In this document: positions 1-7,101 of the stretch, piece by piece
Layout of the letters: every line of letters starts with the position of its first letter
How positions within the stretch are numbered: position 1 is the first letter of the stretch
Source of the DNA: an uncultured Flavobacteriales bacterium
GTDB taxonomy: Bacteria > Bacteroidota > Bacteroidia > Flavobacteriales_D > Crocinitomicaceae
Reading direction: 5' to 3'
Length of the DNA stretch: 19,945 nt
Assembly: GCA_903879765.1 (NCBI GenBank)
Contig: CAIRMS010000373.1
Span: 1-19,945, forward strand
The notes under the pieces: generated by a model
What the model was told of the DNA's origin: nothing
The model's database searches: none
Seen by the model: the letters and a program-made list of their open reading frames with translations, nothing else
Translations under genes and position numbers: made by a program

Positions 1-1
1 G

Positions 2-841
2 GGAATTGACCATTTTCATTTTCTTTCTGATTCCTTTTCCTCTTTCAAAAATGACATTAAAAGCGAAAAATTCGATTACATCATTGACTTACACAATAAT
101 TTAAGAACAAGAAGATTAACCTTTGGTAGTTCTGCGAAAATTGCTCGATTTGACAAGTTGAATGCACGAAAATGGCTTTTTACCAAATGGAAATTAAAGG
201 TCATGCCGAATGTGCATGTCGTTGACCGCTATTTACAAACACTGAAGGTATTAGGAATTGATTCAGTTGAACAAACGGAAAACACATTTTCAGTCCCTCT
301 TTCTCATAGAGTTAATGTGGAAGAACGTTTCCCGATGATTCAAGGTCCATATGTTGCAATTGCTATTGGCGCACAGTTTAAAACGAAACGCGTGCCAAAG
401 GAAAAGTGGGTGGAAATCCTTCGAGAAATCGACAATAATATCGTTTTGATAGGAGGGGAGATGGACCGAGAAATGGGTGAATGGATAATCAATCATTTTC
501 CAAATAAAACAATAGTCAATTCTTGTGGTAAATTGAATATCTTGGAGTCCGCAAGCGTGGTTTCACAAGCGAAAAGTTTGCTCACAAATGATACGGGAAT
601 GATGCACATTGCAGCTTGTTTTGAAACACAAATCATCTCTATTTGGGGAAATACAACGCCGGAATTTGGAATGAGTCCCTACAGACCAAATGGAATAAAA
701 ACCGACAAAATCTTTCAAGTGGAAGGACTTTCATGTCGTCCTTGTTCAAAAATTGGATTTCAGGAATGTCCAAAAAAACACTTTCATTGCATGACCATGC
801 ACGATGCGCAATTCATCGCAGATAGCGTTCGTAAAGATTAA
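2..841 (+). CDS. Glycosyltransferase family 9 (heptosyltransferase-like), 5'-truncated by window edge
   Basis: The open frame runs from the first bases of the window to the TAA at 839-841, about 279 codons, so the true start lies upstream. A TTG at 158 is not credible as the start, because the frame before it already encodes the family motif IDLHNNLRTR (around 97-126). The C-terminal half is the nucleotide-sugar-binding Rossmann fold. It contains VAIAIGAQFKTKRVP, then VLIGGEMDREMG, the hallmark NDTGMMHIAA (near 586-615), SIWGNTTPEFGMSPY, and a Cys-rich end (CRPCSKIGFQECP, then HFHCM). GT9 enzymes move ADP-heptose or related sugars onto lipopolysaccharide core or other surface glycans on the cytoplasmic face of the inner membrane. 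The sugar donor and acceptor cannot be read from the sequence. The stop codon overlaps the stop of the convergent thioesterase. Confidence 0.9.
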   Translation, partial: GIDHFHFLSDSFSSFKNDIKSEKFDYIIDLHNNLRTRRLTFGSSAKIARFDKLNARKWLFTKWKLKVMPNVHVVDRYLQTLKVLGIDSVEQTENTFSVPLSHRVNVEERFPMIQGPYVAIAIGAQFKTKRVPKEKWVEILREIDNNIVLIGGEMDREMGEWIINHFPNKTIVNSCGKLNILESASVVSQAKSLLTNDTGMMHIAACFETQIISIWGNTTPEFGMSPYRPNGIKTDKIFQVEGLSCRPCSKIGFQECPKKHFHCMTMHDAQFIADSVRKD

Positions 842-1353
842 TCCTCTAAGAATAATTTTCTTAATTCTGTCGCCTCAGCAGGTTTCATTTTTCCTGCTAA
901 AATCAAACTAAGTTGTTTGCGTCGAAGTGCTCCTTCAAATCGCTCAATTTCTTCTGCCGTTTCCGGAATTAATTCAGGAACTTGAATAGGACCACCATTC
1001 TGATCTACGGCAACAAATGTATAAATGGCTTCGTTGCATTTTTCTTTCGCTCCTGTTAGGTTGTCTTCCACGAAAACGTCGACAAATATCTCCATGGAGG
1101 AATTAAAAGCCCGTGAGACTTTCGCTTCTAATGTTACGATAGACGCATGATTGATTGGTTTCTGAAACGAAACATTGTTTACAGATGCCGTTACTACTAC
1201 GCGTTTACAATGTCTGTGCGCCGAAACACTCGCTATGACATCCATCCACGCCAATAATTGTCCGCCGAATAAATTACCCAAGGTATTCGTGTCATTTGGC
1301 AATACAACCTTCGTAGAAATCGATAAGGTATCACATGCTTTTACTGCTTTCAT
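838..1353 (-). CDS. Acyl-CoA thioesterase, hotdog fold (YciA/BACH type)
   Basis: A 171-residue protein of the single-hotdog acyl-CoA hydrolase family, which cleaves acyl-CoA to free fatty acid and CoA in the cytoplasm. The diagnostic block is at residues 23-38, NTLGNLFGGQLLAWMD. N23 and D38 correspond to the catalytic Asn/Asp region on the central hotdog helix. A conserved VVVTASVNNVSFQKPI strand segment follows. The last ~35 residues are a predicted charged helix, as in other bacterial members. The ATG at 1351-1353 gives the expected N-terminus. The gene converges on the upstream glycosyltransferase with a 4-bp stop overlap (TTAA, 838-841). Chain-length preference is unknown. Confidence 0.9.
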   Translation of the reverse strand: MKAVKACDTLSISTKVVLPNDTNTLGNLFGGQLLAWMDVIASVSAHRHCKRVVVTASVNNVSFQKPINHASIVTLEAKVSRAFNSSMEIFVDVFVEDNLTGAKEKCNEAIYTFVAVDQNGGPIQVPELIPETAEEIERFEGALRRKQLSLILAGKMKPAEATELRKLFLED

Positions 1354-1358
1354 AAGTG

Positions 1359-1392
1359 TAAAATTAGTGAAATATCAGGCACTCCGAAACAA
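1359..1392 (-). promoter_or_regulatory. Candidate promoter of the thioesterase gene
   Basis: Read on the minus strand there is a TTG (complement of 1390-1392), 23 bp, then TAATTTTA (complement of 1359-1366). This matches the Bacteroidota pattern TTG-N17-23-TAnnTTTG except for the final base. The box ends 5 nt before the ATG, so the transcript would be almost leaderless. Inferred from the motif only. Confidence 0.35.
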
Positions 1393-1466
1393 TTGTCCTT
1401 TTTGATGTGTTCGTAAGATGAAATAATTGTGAAATAATGAATAATTCACTAATTTTAACGCTAAAC

Positions 1467-1473
1467 TATTTTG
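1467..1473 (+). promoter_or_regulatory. Weak candidate -7 box of the M43 protease gene
   Basis: TATTTTG lies 17 nt before the ATG at 1491. It is one base short of the TAnnTTTG consensus and has no well-spaced TTG upstream. If real, it lies downstream of the alternative ATG at 1437 and supports 1491 as the start. Confidence 0.25.
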
Positions 1474-1490
1474 CTAGAAACAACACACTT

Positions 1491-3683
1491 ATGAAAAAAA
1501 GACATCTACTCCTATCTTTTTTATCAGTCTTAACCATTTCCATGAATGCTTTTGCTCAGCAAAAACGTGTTCTAGACCCTGGAAACATGCGCCAAGGCGA
1601 AACAATTGAATACTGCATTCAGCATAAAAAACAGGCTGAACTAATGAAAAATCCTGCCTATGTGAAAGCAAAAGAATTGGATGATGCAGAGTTTGAAATG
1701 CTTTCCAAAAAAGGGGGTTCTGAAAAAGCAACCATTTATAAAATCCCAGTTGTTTTCCATGTACTGCATATGAATGGAGTAGAAAACATTTCCGACGAAC
1801 AAATTTTGGATGCTCTTGCGCTTTTGAACAGAGATTATAGAAAACAAAATGCCGATACGGCGAATGTTCATCCAGATTTTGCCGGAATGCCTGCGGACAT
1901 CGAAATCGAATTTGTTTTGGCGACCAAAGCACCAAATGGCAATTGTTTTAAAGGAATAACGAGAACCTATAATACCATTAGTTATGATGGTAGTGATGGT
2001 GGAAACCAAGTCGATGCAATTGTTGCTGGAAATGATGTTTACCAAGGGCAATGGCCAGGAAATAAATACATGAATGTATTTATTTGTGGGGAAATTGGAG
2101 GAGCTGCAGGATATACTTACAATCCCTCTGGTTGGGGTGCCAACCAAATGACAAATGGAATTTGGATATTACACGATTACGTTGGATCAATTGGAACTAG
2201 TTCTGTTGGAACAAGTAGAACATTAACACACGAAGTTGGACACTGGTTGAACTTGTCCCATACTTGGGGGTCAAATAATAATCCAGGAACTGCAGCTAGC
2301 TGCTCCGGAAATGGTGATCAAGTACAAGATACTCCAACTTGCATAGGCGTTTCAGCATGTGTATTAAATTCCAATACATGTAGTAACGATAATGCCTATT
2401 GGGGATTTGATATCCGTGACAATGTGGAGAACTATATGGACTATTCGTACTGTTCTAAAATGTTTACAGAAGGTCAGCGCACACGCATGCGAACTGCATT
2501 GCAATCGACAAATACTGGTCGTGCGAATCTTTGGACAACAGCTAACCTTAATGCTGTAGGTGCAAATGGAGTTTTGTATTTATGTAAAGCAGAATTTACT
2601 GCTGATAAAACTACGATTTGTAATGGTGACGAAATTTCTTTTACAGATGACTCCTATAATGTTGCGAATGCTTGGACATGGTCAATTACTCCTTCAAGTG
2701 GATGGTCTTATTCAAATGGCACCTCAGCAACAAGTCAGAATCCATCTGTCGTTTTTGACACACCAGGACTTTATACTGTGCAGTTAACCTCGTCTGATGG
2801 CACCTTGTCGGATAGCGAAGTAAAAAACAACTTTATTCACGTACTCAACACTGCTGCTGCTCTACCTTTCTGGGAAGGATTTGAGAATTATTCAAGTTTA
2901 TCGAATATCCAAGAATGGGATGTGTTTTCGTCATCCGCGAATAACGCATGGACAATCGAATCAACAACAGGATATTCAGGGGCGAAATGTGCGAAATTGA
3001 TGAATTTTGGACAAGGAACAGCGAATGTAGACGAGTTGACTTCTTCTCAAATTGATTTATCCACAGTGCCTTCAACAGGAACAGTTACGTTAAGTTTCCG
3101 CTATGCATACCGCAAAGTTTTAACTGCGAACTATGAGTACCTGAAAGTATTTATCTCTGGTGATTGCGGTGCTGATTGGATTCAACGCAAAACAATCCAA
3201 GGCAATCAACTCTCTACACTAACGTCAACAACATCTTGGAAACCGAATGCTCAAACGGATTGGGTTACAGTGCATATGACGAATGTAACAAGTAACTACT
3301 TTACAGATAAATTCCGCGTACTTTTCCGATTTGAAGGAGAAGGAGGAAATAACATTTATTTAGACGATATTAATTTGTACAATGGTAGTCCTTCCAACGA
3401 TCTAGTTACAGGCATCGCGGAGCATTCTTCCATCTCTCACTTGGAAATGTTCCCGAATCCAGCGGATGATGAATTAAATGTTTCTTTTGAACTTCCAAAC
3501 ACAGATGATTTAACTATTTCGATGGTAGACCTTTCAGGTAAAATCATTCAAACTCATTTGGTGAAAGCGAAAGAAGGTAAAAACCTTGTGATGATGAATA
3601 CGCAAGAGTTAGCAGCTGGAATGTATCAGTTACGCATTTTAACTTCAAATGGACAAAAAACATTGCCGTTTATCGTGAAATAG
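1491..3683 (+). CDS. Secreted M43 (pappalysin/cytophagalysin-type) zinc metalloprotease with PKD and T9SS sorting domains
   Basis: A 730-residue exported protease. The ATG at 1491 is chosen because it opens a classic signal peptide, MKKRHLLLSFLSVLTISMNAFAQ in outline. An upstream in-frame ATG at 1437 would add 18 residues ahead of the signal. Order of domains: signal (1-22), propeptide, metallopeptidase (about 95-360), PKD-like Ig domain (about 365-450), a MAM/jelly-roll-like domain (about 458-633), and a type A T9SS C-terminal sorting domain (651-730, starting LEMFPNPADDELNV and ending LPFIVK). The zinc site is HEVGHWLNLSH (2229-2261; H247, E248, H251, H257) and the Met-turn is NYMDYS (M316). 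Export would be by Sec, then by T9SS across the outer membrane with removal of the sorting domain. The substrate is unknown. It ends in a hairpin terminator that overlaps uvrC. Confidence 0.93.
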   Translation: MKKRHLLLSFLSVLTISMNAFAQQKRVLDPGNMRQGETIEYCIQHKKQAELMKNPAYVKAKELDDAEFEMLSKKGGSEKATIYKIPVVFHVLHMNGVENISDEQILDALALLNRDYRKQNADTANVHPDFAGMPADIEIEFVLATKAPNGNCFKGITRTYNTISYDGSDGGNQVDAIVAGNDVYQGQWPGNKYMNVFICGEIGGAAGYTYNPSGWGANQMTNGIWILHDYVGSIGTSSVGTSRTLTHEVGHWLNLSHTWGSNNNPGTAASCSGNGDQVQDTPTCIGVSACVLNSNTCSNDNAYWGFDIRDNVENYMDYSYCSKMFTEGQRTRMRTALQSTNTGRANLWTTANLNAVGANGVLYLCKAEFTADKTTICNGDEISFTDDSYNVANAWTWSITPSSGWSYSNGTSATSQNPSVVFDTPGLYTVQLTSSDGTLSDSEVKNNFIHVLNTAAALPFWEGFENYSSLSNIQEWDVFSSSANNAWTIESTTGYSGAKCAKLMNFGQGTANVDELTSSQIDLSTVPSTGTVTLSFRYAYRKVLTANYEYLKVFISGDCGADWIQRKTIQGNQLSTLTSTTSWKPNAQTDWVTVHMTNVTSNYFTDKFRVLFRFEGEGGNNIYLDDINLYNGSPSNDLVTGIAEHSSISHLEMFPNPADDELNVSFELPNTDDLTISMVDLSGKIIQTHLVKAKEGKNLVMMNTQELAAGMYQLRILTSNGQKTLPFIVK

Positions 3684-3686
3684 GAA

Positions 3687-5489
3687 TTACGATGATTTAA
3701 AATAATTCAATAGGACAAGCGCTTTTGCTTGTCCTATTTTTTTTATTAACTCTTCTTGAGTACATGTTTTAATTTTTTCAACAGACTTATATTCCTGAAG
3801 TAAAAGTGTCCATGTTTTTTCGCCGATTCCTTTAATTTCAGCTAATTCTGTTTGAAAAGAATTTTTACTACGCTTATTTCTGTGATGAGTGATTCCGAAA
3901 CGATGGGCCTCATCTCTCATATGCTGAACCAATTTTAATCCCTTCGAACGCCTATCTAATACTATAGACTTCGAATGATTTGGACGAAACAACTCCTCCA
4001 TGCGTTTCGCTAAGCCAAAAACGCTAACTTGATCTGTAATCCCAAGCTCCTCTATGGATTCCATTGCAGCGCTTAACTGTCCTTTACCACCGTCAATAAT
4101 GATCAAACCTGGCAATGGAGCCCCTTCATCTAAAAGACGTCTGTAACGCCTAAAAACAACCTCTTTCATCGTGCTGAAGTCATCTGGACCAACAACAGTC
4201 TTCACGTTGAAATGACGGTAATCATTTTTACTAGGCACGCCCTTTTTGAAAACAACACAAGAAGAAACGGCATTTGTCCCTTGTAAATTCGAATTATCGA
4301 AACATTCAATGTGATTAGGCAATGAGGTTAATCCTAGGGATTGCTGTAATTCAAGTAATGCATCAAGTCCACCATGCTCCGAAACCTTATTCATTTCTCT
4401 TTTCTTCAACTGCAAACGATAATGCTTTACATTATGCAATGACAATTCAACTAACTTTTTCTTTTCGCCAATTTGTGGGCAATGAAAATGGAAGTCCGGA
4501 AAAATGGATTCAACTTTGTCAAAAACCAAAACTTCCTTGGATGAACTTTCAAACTTTAATCGAAGCTGTGGCAATACATAAGTAAAAACATAGGCAATGT
4601 TTTCAGTAAGTTTTAATTCTAAATGAGAAGTGTAGGTATGAACAATTGCTCCTTCGCGAATGACCAAATAGTTGAAAAACACAAATTCTTCGTCTTGCTC
4701 GTAGGTAATGACATCAACTTCATTTAATGTGTGAGAAACAATCATCGATTTTGATTGGTATTTTTCTATTTGCGACAGTATCTCCTTTACTTTTTGAGCG
4801 CCTTCAAAATCATATTTCTCTGCCAGTTCAAACATTCTTTTTTTCAAGCTTAAACAAAGGGCATACGTTTTTCCCTGCAATAAAAGCTCAATGGAGTTTA
4901 CCATTTCGTCATAGGATTCCTTTGATTGATAGCTTACGCATGGTGCAGCACATTTTCCAATGTGATATTCTAAACAGACCTTGTATTTTTTTTGATGGAT
5001 TTTTTCTTGAGCCAGATCCAATGCACACGTTCGAAGTGTAAACAATTCTCGAATTAATTGTAGTAAAGTTTGCATTACCCGCACATTCGGATAAGGACCG
5101 AAATACTTCGAACCATCCTTGATTTTCCTTCTTGTACTGAAAACCCTTGGAAAAGCTTCGTTTTTGACAACAATCCAAGGATAGGTTTTATCGTCTTTCA
5201 GCAATATGTTATAGCGTGGACGATACGATTTGATGAGGTTATTTTCTAAAAGCAATGCATCTAATTCCGAAGAAACAACAGTAAACTTGATGTCCGCTAT
5301 GTTTTTAACCAAAGCACGCGTTTTTCCATCTGTAATATTCGCTTTGAAATAAGAATGGACACGTTTGTTTAAATTCTTTGCCTTTCCAACATAAATAATT
5401 ACGCCCTTTGAATCGAAAAACTGATACACACCAGCATCTGTTGGGAGCACCTTAATTTTCTCTAAGACAAGGATGGAATGCGTGTTCAT
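3687..5489 (-). CDS. uvrC: Excinuclease ABC subunit C
   Basis: A full-length 600-residue UvrC, the dual-incision nuclease of nucleotide excision repair. It is recruited by UvrB and cuts on both sides of the lesion. The N-terminal GIY-YIG domain shows GVY (20-22), YVG (33-35), R43 and E82. Four cysteines, C155, C172, C180 and C184, match the reported Fe-S ligand pattern of UvrC. A UVR (UvrB-binding) segment lies at about 208-242. The RNase H-like domain has D398 (ECFDNSN), the DD pair 436-437 and D466 (IIIDGGKGQ). Tandem helix-hairpin-helix motifs fill the last ~55 residues (IKGIGEKT, then KKIGQAKAL). It starts at the ATG complementary to 5487-5489, divergent from nadC with 56 bp between the starts. 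No terminator of its own is visible. Confidence 0.97.
   Translation of the reverse strand: MNTHSILVLEKIKVLPTDAGVYQFFDSKGVIIYVGKAKNLNKRVHSYFKANITDGKTRALVKNIADIKFTVVSSELDALLLENNLIKSYRPRYNILLKDDKTYPWIVVKNEAFPRVFSTRRKIKDGSKYFGPYPNVRVMQTLLQLIRELFTLRTCALDLAQEKIHQKKYKVCLEYHIGKCAAPCVSYQSKESYDEMVNSIELLLQGKTYALCLSLKKRMFELAEKYDFEGAQKVKEILSQIEKYQSKSMIVSHTLNEVDVITYEQDEEFVFFNYLVIREGAIVHTYTSHLELKLTENIAYVFTYVLPQLRLKFESSSKEVLVFDKVESIFPDFHFHCPQIGEKKKLVELSLHNVKHYRLQLKKREMNKVSEHGGLDALLELQQSLGLTSLPNHIECFDNSNLQGTNAVSSCVVFKKGVPSKNDYRHFNVKTVVGPDDFSTMKEVVFRRYRRLLDEGAPLPGLIIIDGGKGQLSAAMESIEELGITDQVSVFGLAKRMEELFRPNHSKSIVLDRRSKGLKLVQHMRDEAHRFGITHHRNKRSKNSFQTELAEIKGIGEKTWTLLLQEYKSVEKIKTCTQEELIKKIGQAKALVLLNYFKSS
3709..3744 (+). 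terminator. Intrinsic terminator of the M43 protease, embedded in the uvrC 3' end
   Basis: A perfect 12-bp stem (3709-3720 with 3727-3738) encloses a 6-nt loop (GCTTTT). Eight T residues (3737-3744) overlap and follow its 3' arm. The T tract lies on the + strand side only, so it should stop transcripts from the protease gene 25 bp after its stop codon. The same bases encode the conserved GQAKA stretch near the end of UvrC on the other strand. Confidence 0.88.
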
Positions 5490-5533
5490 CGGATAAAATT
5501 AATCACAAAGTTTCAGAAGAACACGAGCTATGC

Positions 5534-5541
5534 TATCTTTG
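5534..5541 (+). promoter_or_regulatory. nadC promoter -7 box
   Basis: TATCTTTG is a perfect match to the Bacteroidota TAnnTTTG box. It ends 4 nt before the nadC ATG at 5546, so transcription would start at or next to the initiation codon. At the -33 position only a TTT (5511-5513, 20 bp spacing) is present. Confidence 0.6.
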
Positions 5542-5545
5542 TTCT

Positions 5546-6379
5546 ATGTTAGATGAATTCATTCGAAAATCTTTACAAGAGGATATTGGTGACGGAGATC
5601 ACTCTACTCTTGCATGTATTCCTGCTGATGCTAAAGGAAAAGCAAAATTGCTCGTAAAAGAAAAAGGCATTATTGCCGGAATCGAAGTAGCAAAAAGAAT
5701 TTATGAATTGGTAGACCCGTCACTTGATTTAGTGGTATATAAAAAGGACGGCGATACGGTTGAAGTAGGAGACATTGTGTTTCATGTTTCTGGTTCCTCT
5801 CAGGCCATTTTAACTTCTGAAAGGTTGGTTCTTAATTGCATGCAGCGAATGAGTGGAATTGCCACACAAACAAATCAAGTACTTCAGGTGATCGAAGGTT
5901 GTAATACGAAGGTATTGGATACGCGAAAAACAACCCCAGGTATACGTTTTCTAGAAAAATGGGCGGTTAAAATTGGTGGTGGTGAAAATCATCGTTTTGG
6001 ACTGTATGACATGATAATGCTGAAAGATAACCACATCGATTATGCTGGAGGAATCAAAAACGCTATAGAGAAAACGAAAAAATACCTAAGTGATTCAAAA
6101 CGCACGTTAAAAATTGAAATTGAGGTGCGAAGTTTAGCGGAATTACAAGAAGTTATTCAAATCGGAGGAGTAGACAGAATTATGTTAGATAATTTTACGC
6201 CAGAAAGACTAAAAGAAGCGTTAGAACTGATTCCTGATTCCTATGAAACCGAAGCCTCAGGAGGCATAACCATAGACAACATTCGTCCTTACGCCGAAAC
6301 AGGTGTTCAATTCATTTCTATTGGCGCATTAACTCATTCTGTAAAAGGGCTTGACTTAAGTCTGAAAGCAAGTTTTTAG
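5546..6379 (+). CDS. nadC: Nicotinate-nucleotide pyrophosphorylase (quinolinate phosphoribosyltransferase)
   Basis: This 277-residue cytoplasmic enzyme converts quinolinate and PRPP to nicotinate mononucleotide, pyrophosphate and CO2 in de novo NAD synthesis. Family signatures are clear. They are DTRKTTPG (125-132), the catalytic-region KIGGGENHR, MLKDNHID (K160-H163), IEIEVRSLAE, DRIMLDNF, and the C-terminal EASGGITIDNI with ISIGALTHSV. Its length is normal for the family. It is a single gene here, with no nadA or nadB alongside. It converges on the phosphopantetheinyl transferase, with 9 bp between the stops and no visible hairpin. Confidence 0.97.
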   Translation: MLDEFIRKSLQEDIGDGDHSTLACIPADAKGKAKLLVKEKGIIAGIEVAKRIYELVDPSLDLVVYKKDGDTVEVGDIVFHVSGSSQAILTSERLVLNCMQRMSGIATQTNQVLQVIEGCNTKVLDTRKTTPGIRFLEKWAVKIGGGENHRFGLYDMIMLKDNHIDYAGGIKNAIEKTKKYLSDSKRTLKIEIEVRSLAELQEVIQIGGVDRIMLDNFTPERLKEALELIPDSYETEASGGITIDNIRPYAETGVQFISIGALTHSVKGLDLSLKASF

Positions 6380-6388
6380 AAAATAAAA

Positions 6389-7009
6389 TTAAGCGTAACT
6401 GCAGGCGGAGACCACTAATTTGCCAAGTTGAAAACACTCTAATTTAACTTGTACCCATCCATTTTGTATTAACATCTTTCCGGAGTAAACCTCACCTGAT
6501 TTCCCTTCAATAATTAATTCAGTTTTGAACTCAATTCCCGTTCGGTCATTTAATTTAAACATAGACTCTTTCATGGTCCAAAGTTTAGTCAAATCTTGTA
6601 TCGAATCATGCCCAATAAACTGCTTTTCCTCATCGTTTACAAAGCGAGATGAAATTTGCTCGATTCGTGGATTGATCTCTTCGATGTCAATGCCAATATC
6701 GTTTGCACTTATACCAAGTGCGCAATAATTTTTAGAATGACTGATGGAAATAAATGTGTTCAAGTCATGCTTTAGATAAGGTTTTCTTGATTCCGAATAG
6801 TAAATAGGTGAGTGCAATGTTGATTCGTTTCTAATTCGGCGGACACCTAAAAATTCAATTTTTCTGAATTCATTTTTAATCTCGTACAATTGATCCTGTT
6901 CTTCTGGAAATAATTGCTCGTCCGAATAAGCCCCGAATGGCTTTTTTTCTTCAATAGCCACTGAACTCAATCCATCTGATAAATAAATTTTATAAAATGT
7001 TTTAGACAT
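6389..7009 (-). CDS. 4'-phosphopantetheinyl transferase, Sfp type
   Basis: A 206-residue member of the 4'-PPTase superfamily, which moves the phosphopantetheine arm of CoA onto a serine of carrier proteins. Visible signatures are FISISHSKNYCALGIS (86-101), the Mg-binding GIDIE (D108, E110), and LWTMKESMFKL (W144, K147, E148, K152). The N-terminal ~80 residues are the more variable half-domain. At ~200 aa it fits the two-lobed Sfp class rather than the ~120-aa AcpS trimer class. No polyketide or peptide synthase lies nearby, so it may serve fatty-acid ACP. That target is an inference. Confidence 0.92.
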   Translation of the reverse strand: MSKTFYKIYLSDGLSSVAIEEKKPFGAYSDEQLFPEEQDQLYEIKNEFRKIEFLGVRRIRNESTLHSPIYYSESRKPYLKHDLNTFISISHSKNYCALGISANDIGIDIEEINPRIEQISSRFVNDEEKQFIGHDSIQDLTKLWTMKESMFKLNDRTGIEFKTELIIEGKSGEVYSGKMLIQNGWVQVKLECFQLGKLVVSACSYA

Positions 7010-7046
7010 TTATCAATTAATTAACAGTTAGTTCATACACATACCG

Positions 7047-7088
7047 CAAAGTTGCTAATTAATTTTCATATATATTTTTTCAAATTTG
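7047..7088. promoter_or_regulatory. Divergent promoter region between PPTase and TonB receptor genes
   Basis: The 92-bp divergent gap holds a one-mismatch -7 box for each direction. These are CAACTTTG on the minus strand (complement of 7047-7054, 37 bp before the PPTase start) and CAAATTTG on the plus strand (7081-7088). A TTG at 7052-7054 lies upstream of the plus-strand box, but the 26-bp spacing is long. Confidence 0.35.
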
Positions 7089-7101
7089 TGAGGAAATCAA
7101 T

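Noticed and set aside
847..863. Terminator hairpin at the convergent glycosyltransferase/thioesterase ends
   Set aside because: The stem is only 6 bp of mostly A-T (TAAGAA/TTCTTA) inside the thioesterase coding end. It is too weak to call.
1437..1490. Longer N-terminus for the M43 protease from ATG 1437
   Set aside because: It adds 18 residues ahead of a canonical signal peptide and lies upstream of the only promoter-like box, so ATG 1491 is preferred.
1641..2147. 168-codon minus-strand open frame
   Set aside because: It is entirely inside the protease gene, has no recognisable motifs, and its composition is that of a reverse shadow. The same applies to the minus frames at 1489-1935, 9325-9687 and 14043-14407.
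6389..7009. AcpS-type holo-ACP synthase
   Set aside because: The length (206 aa), the order of motifs and the preceding N-terminal half-domain fit the Sfp-type class instead.
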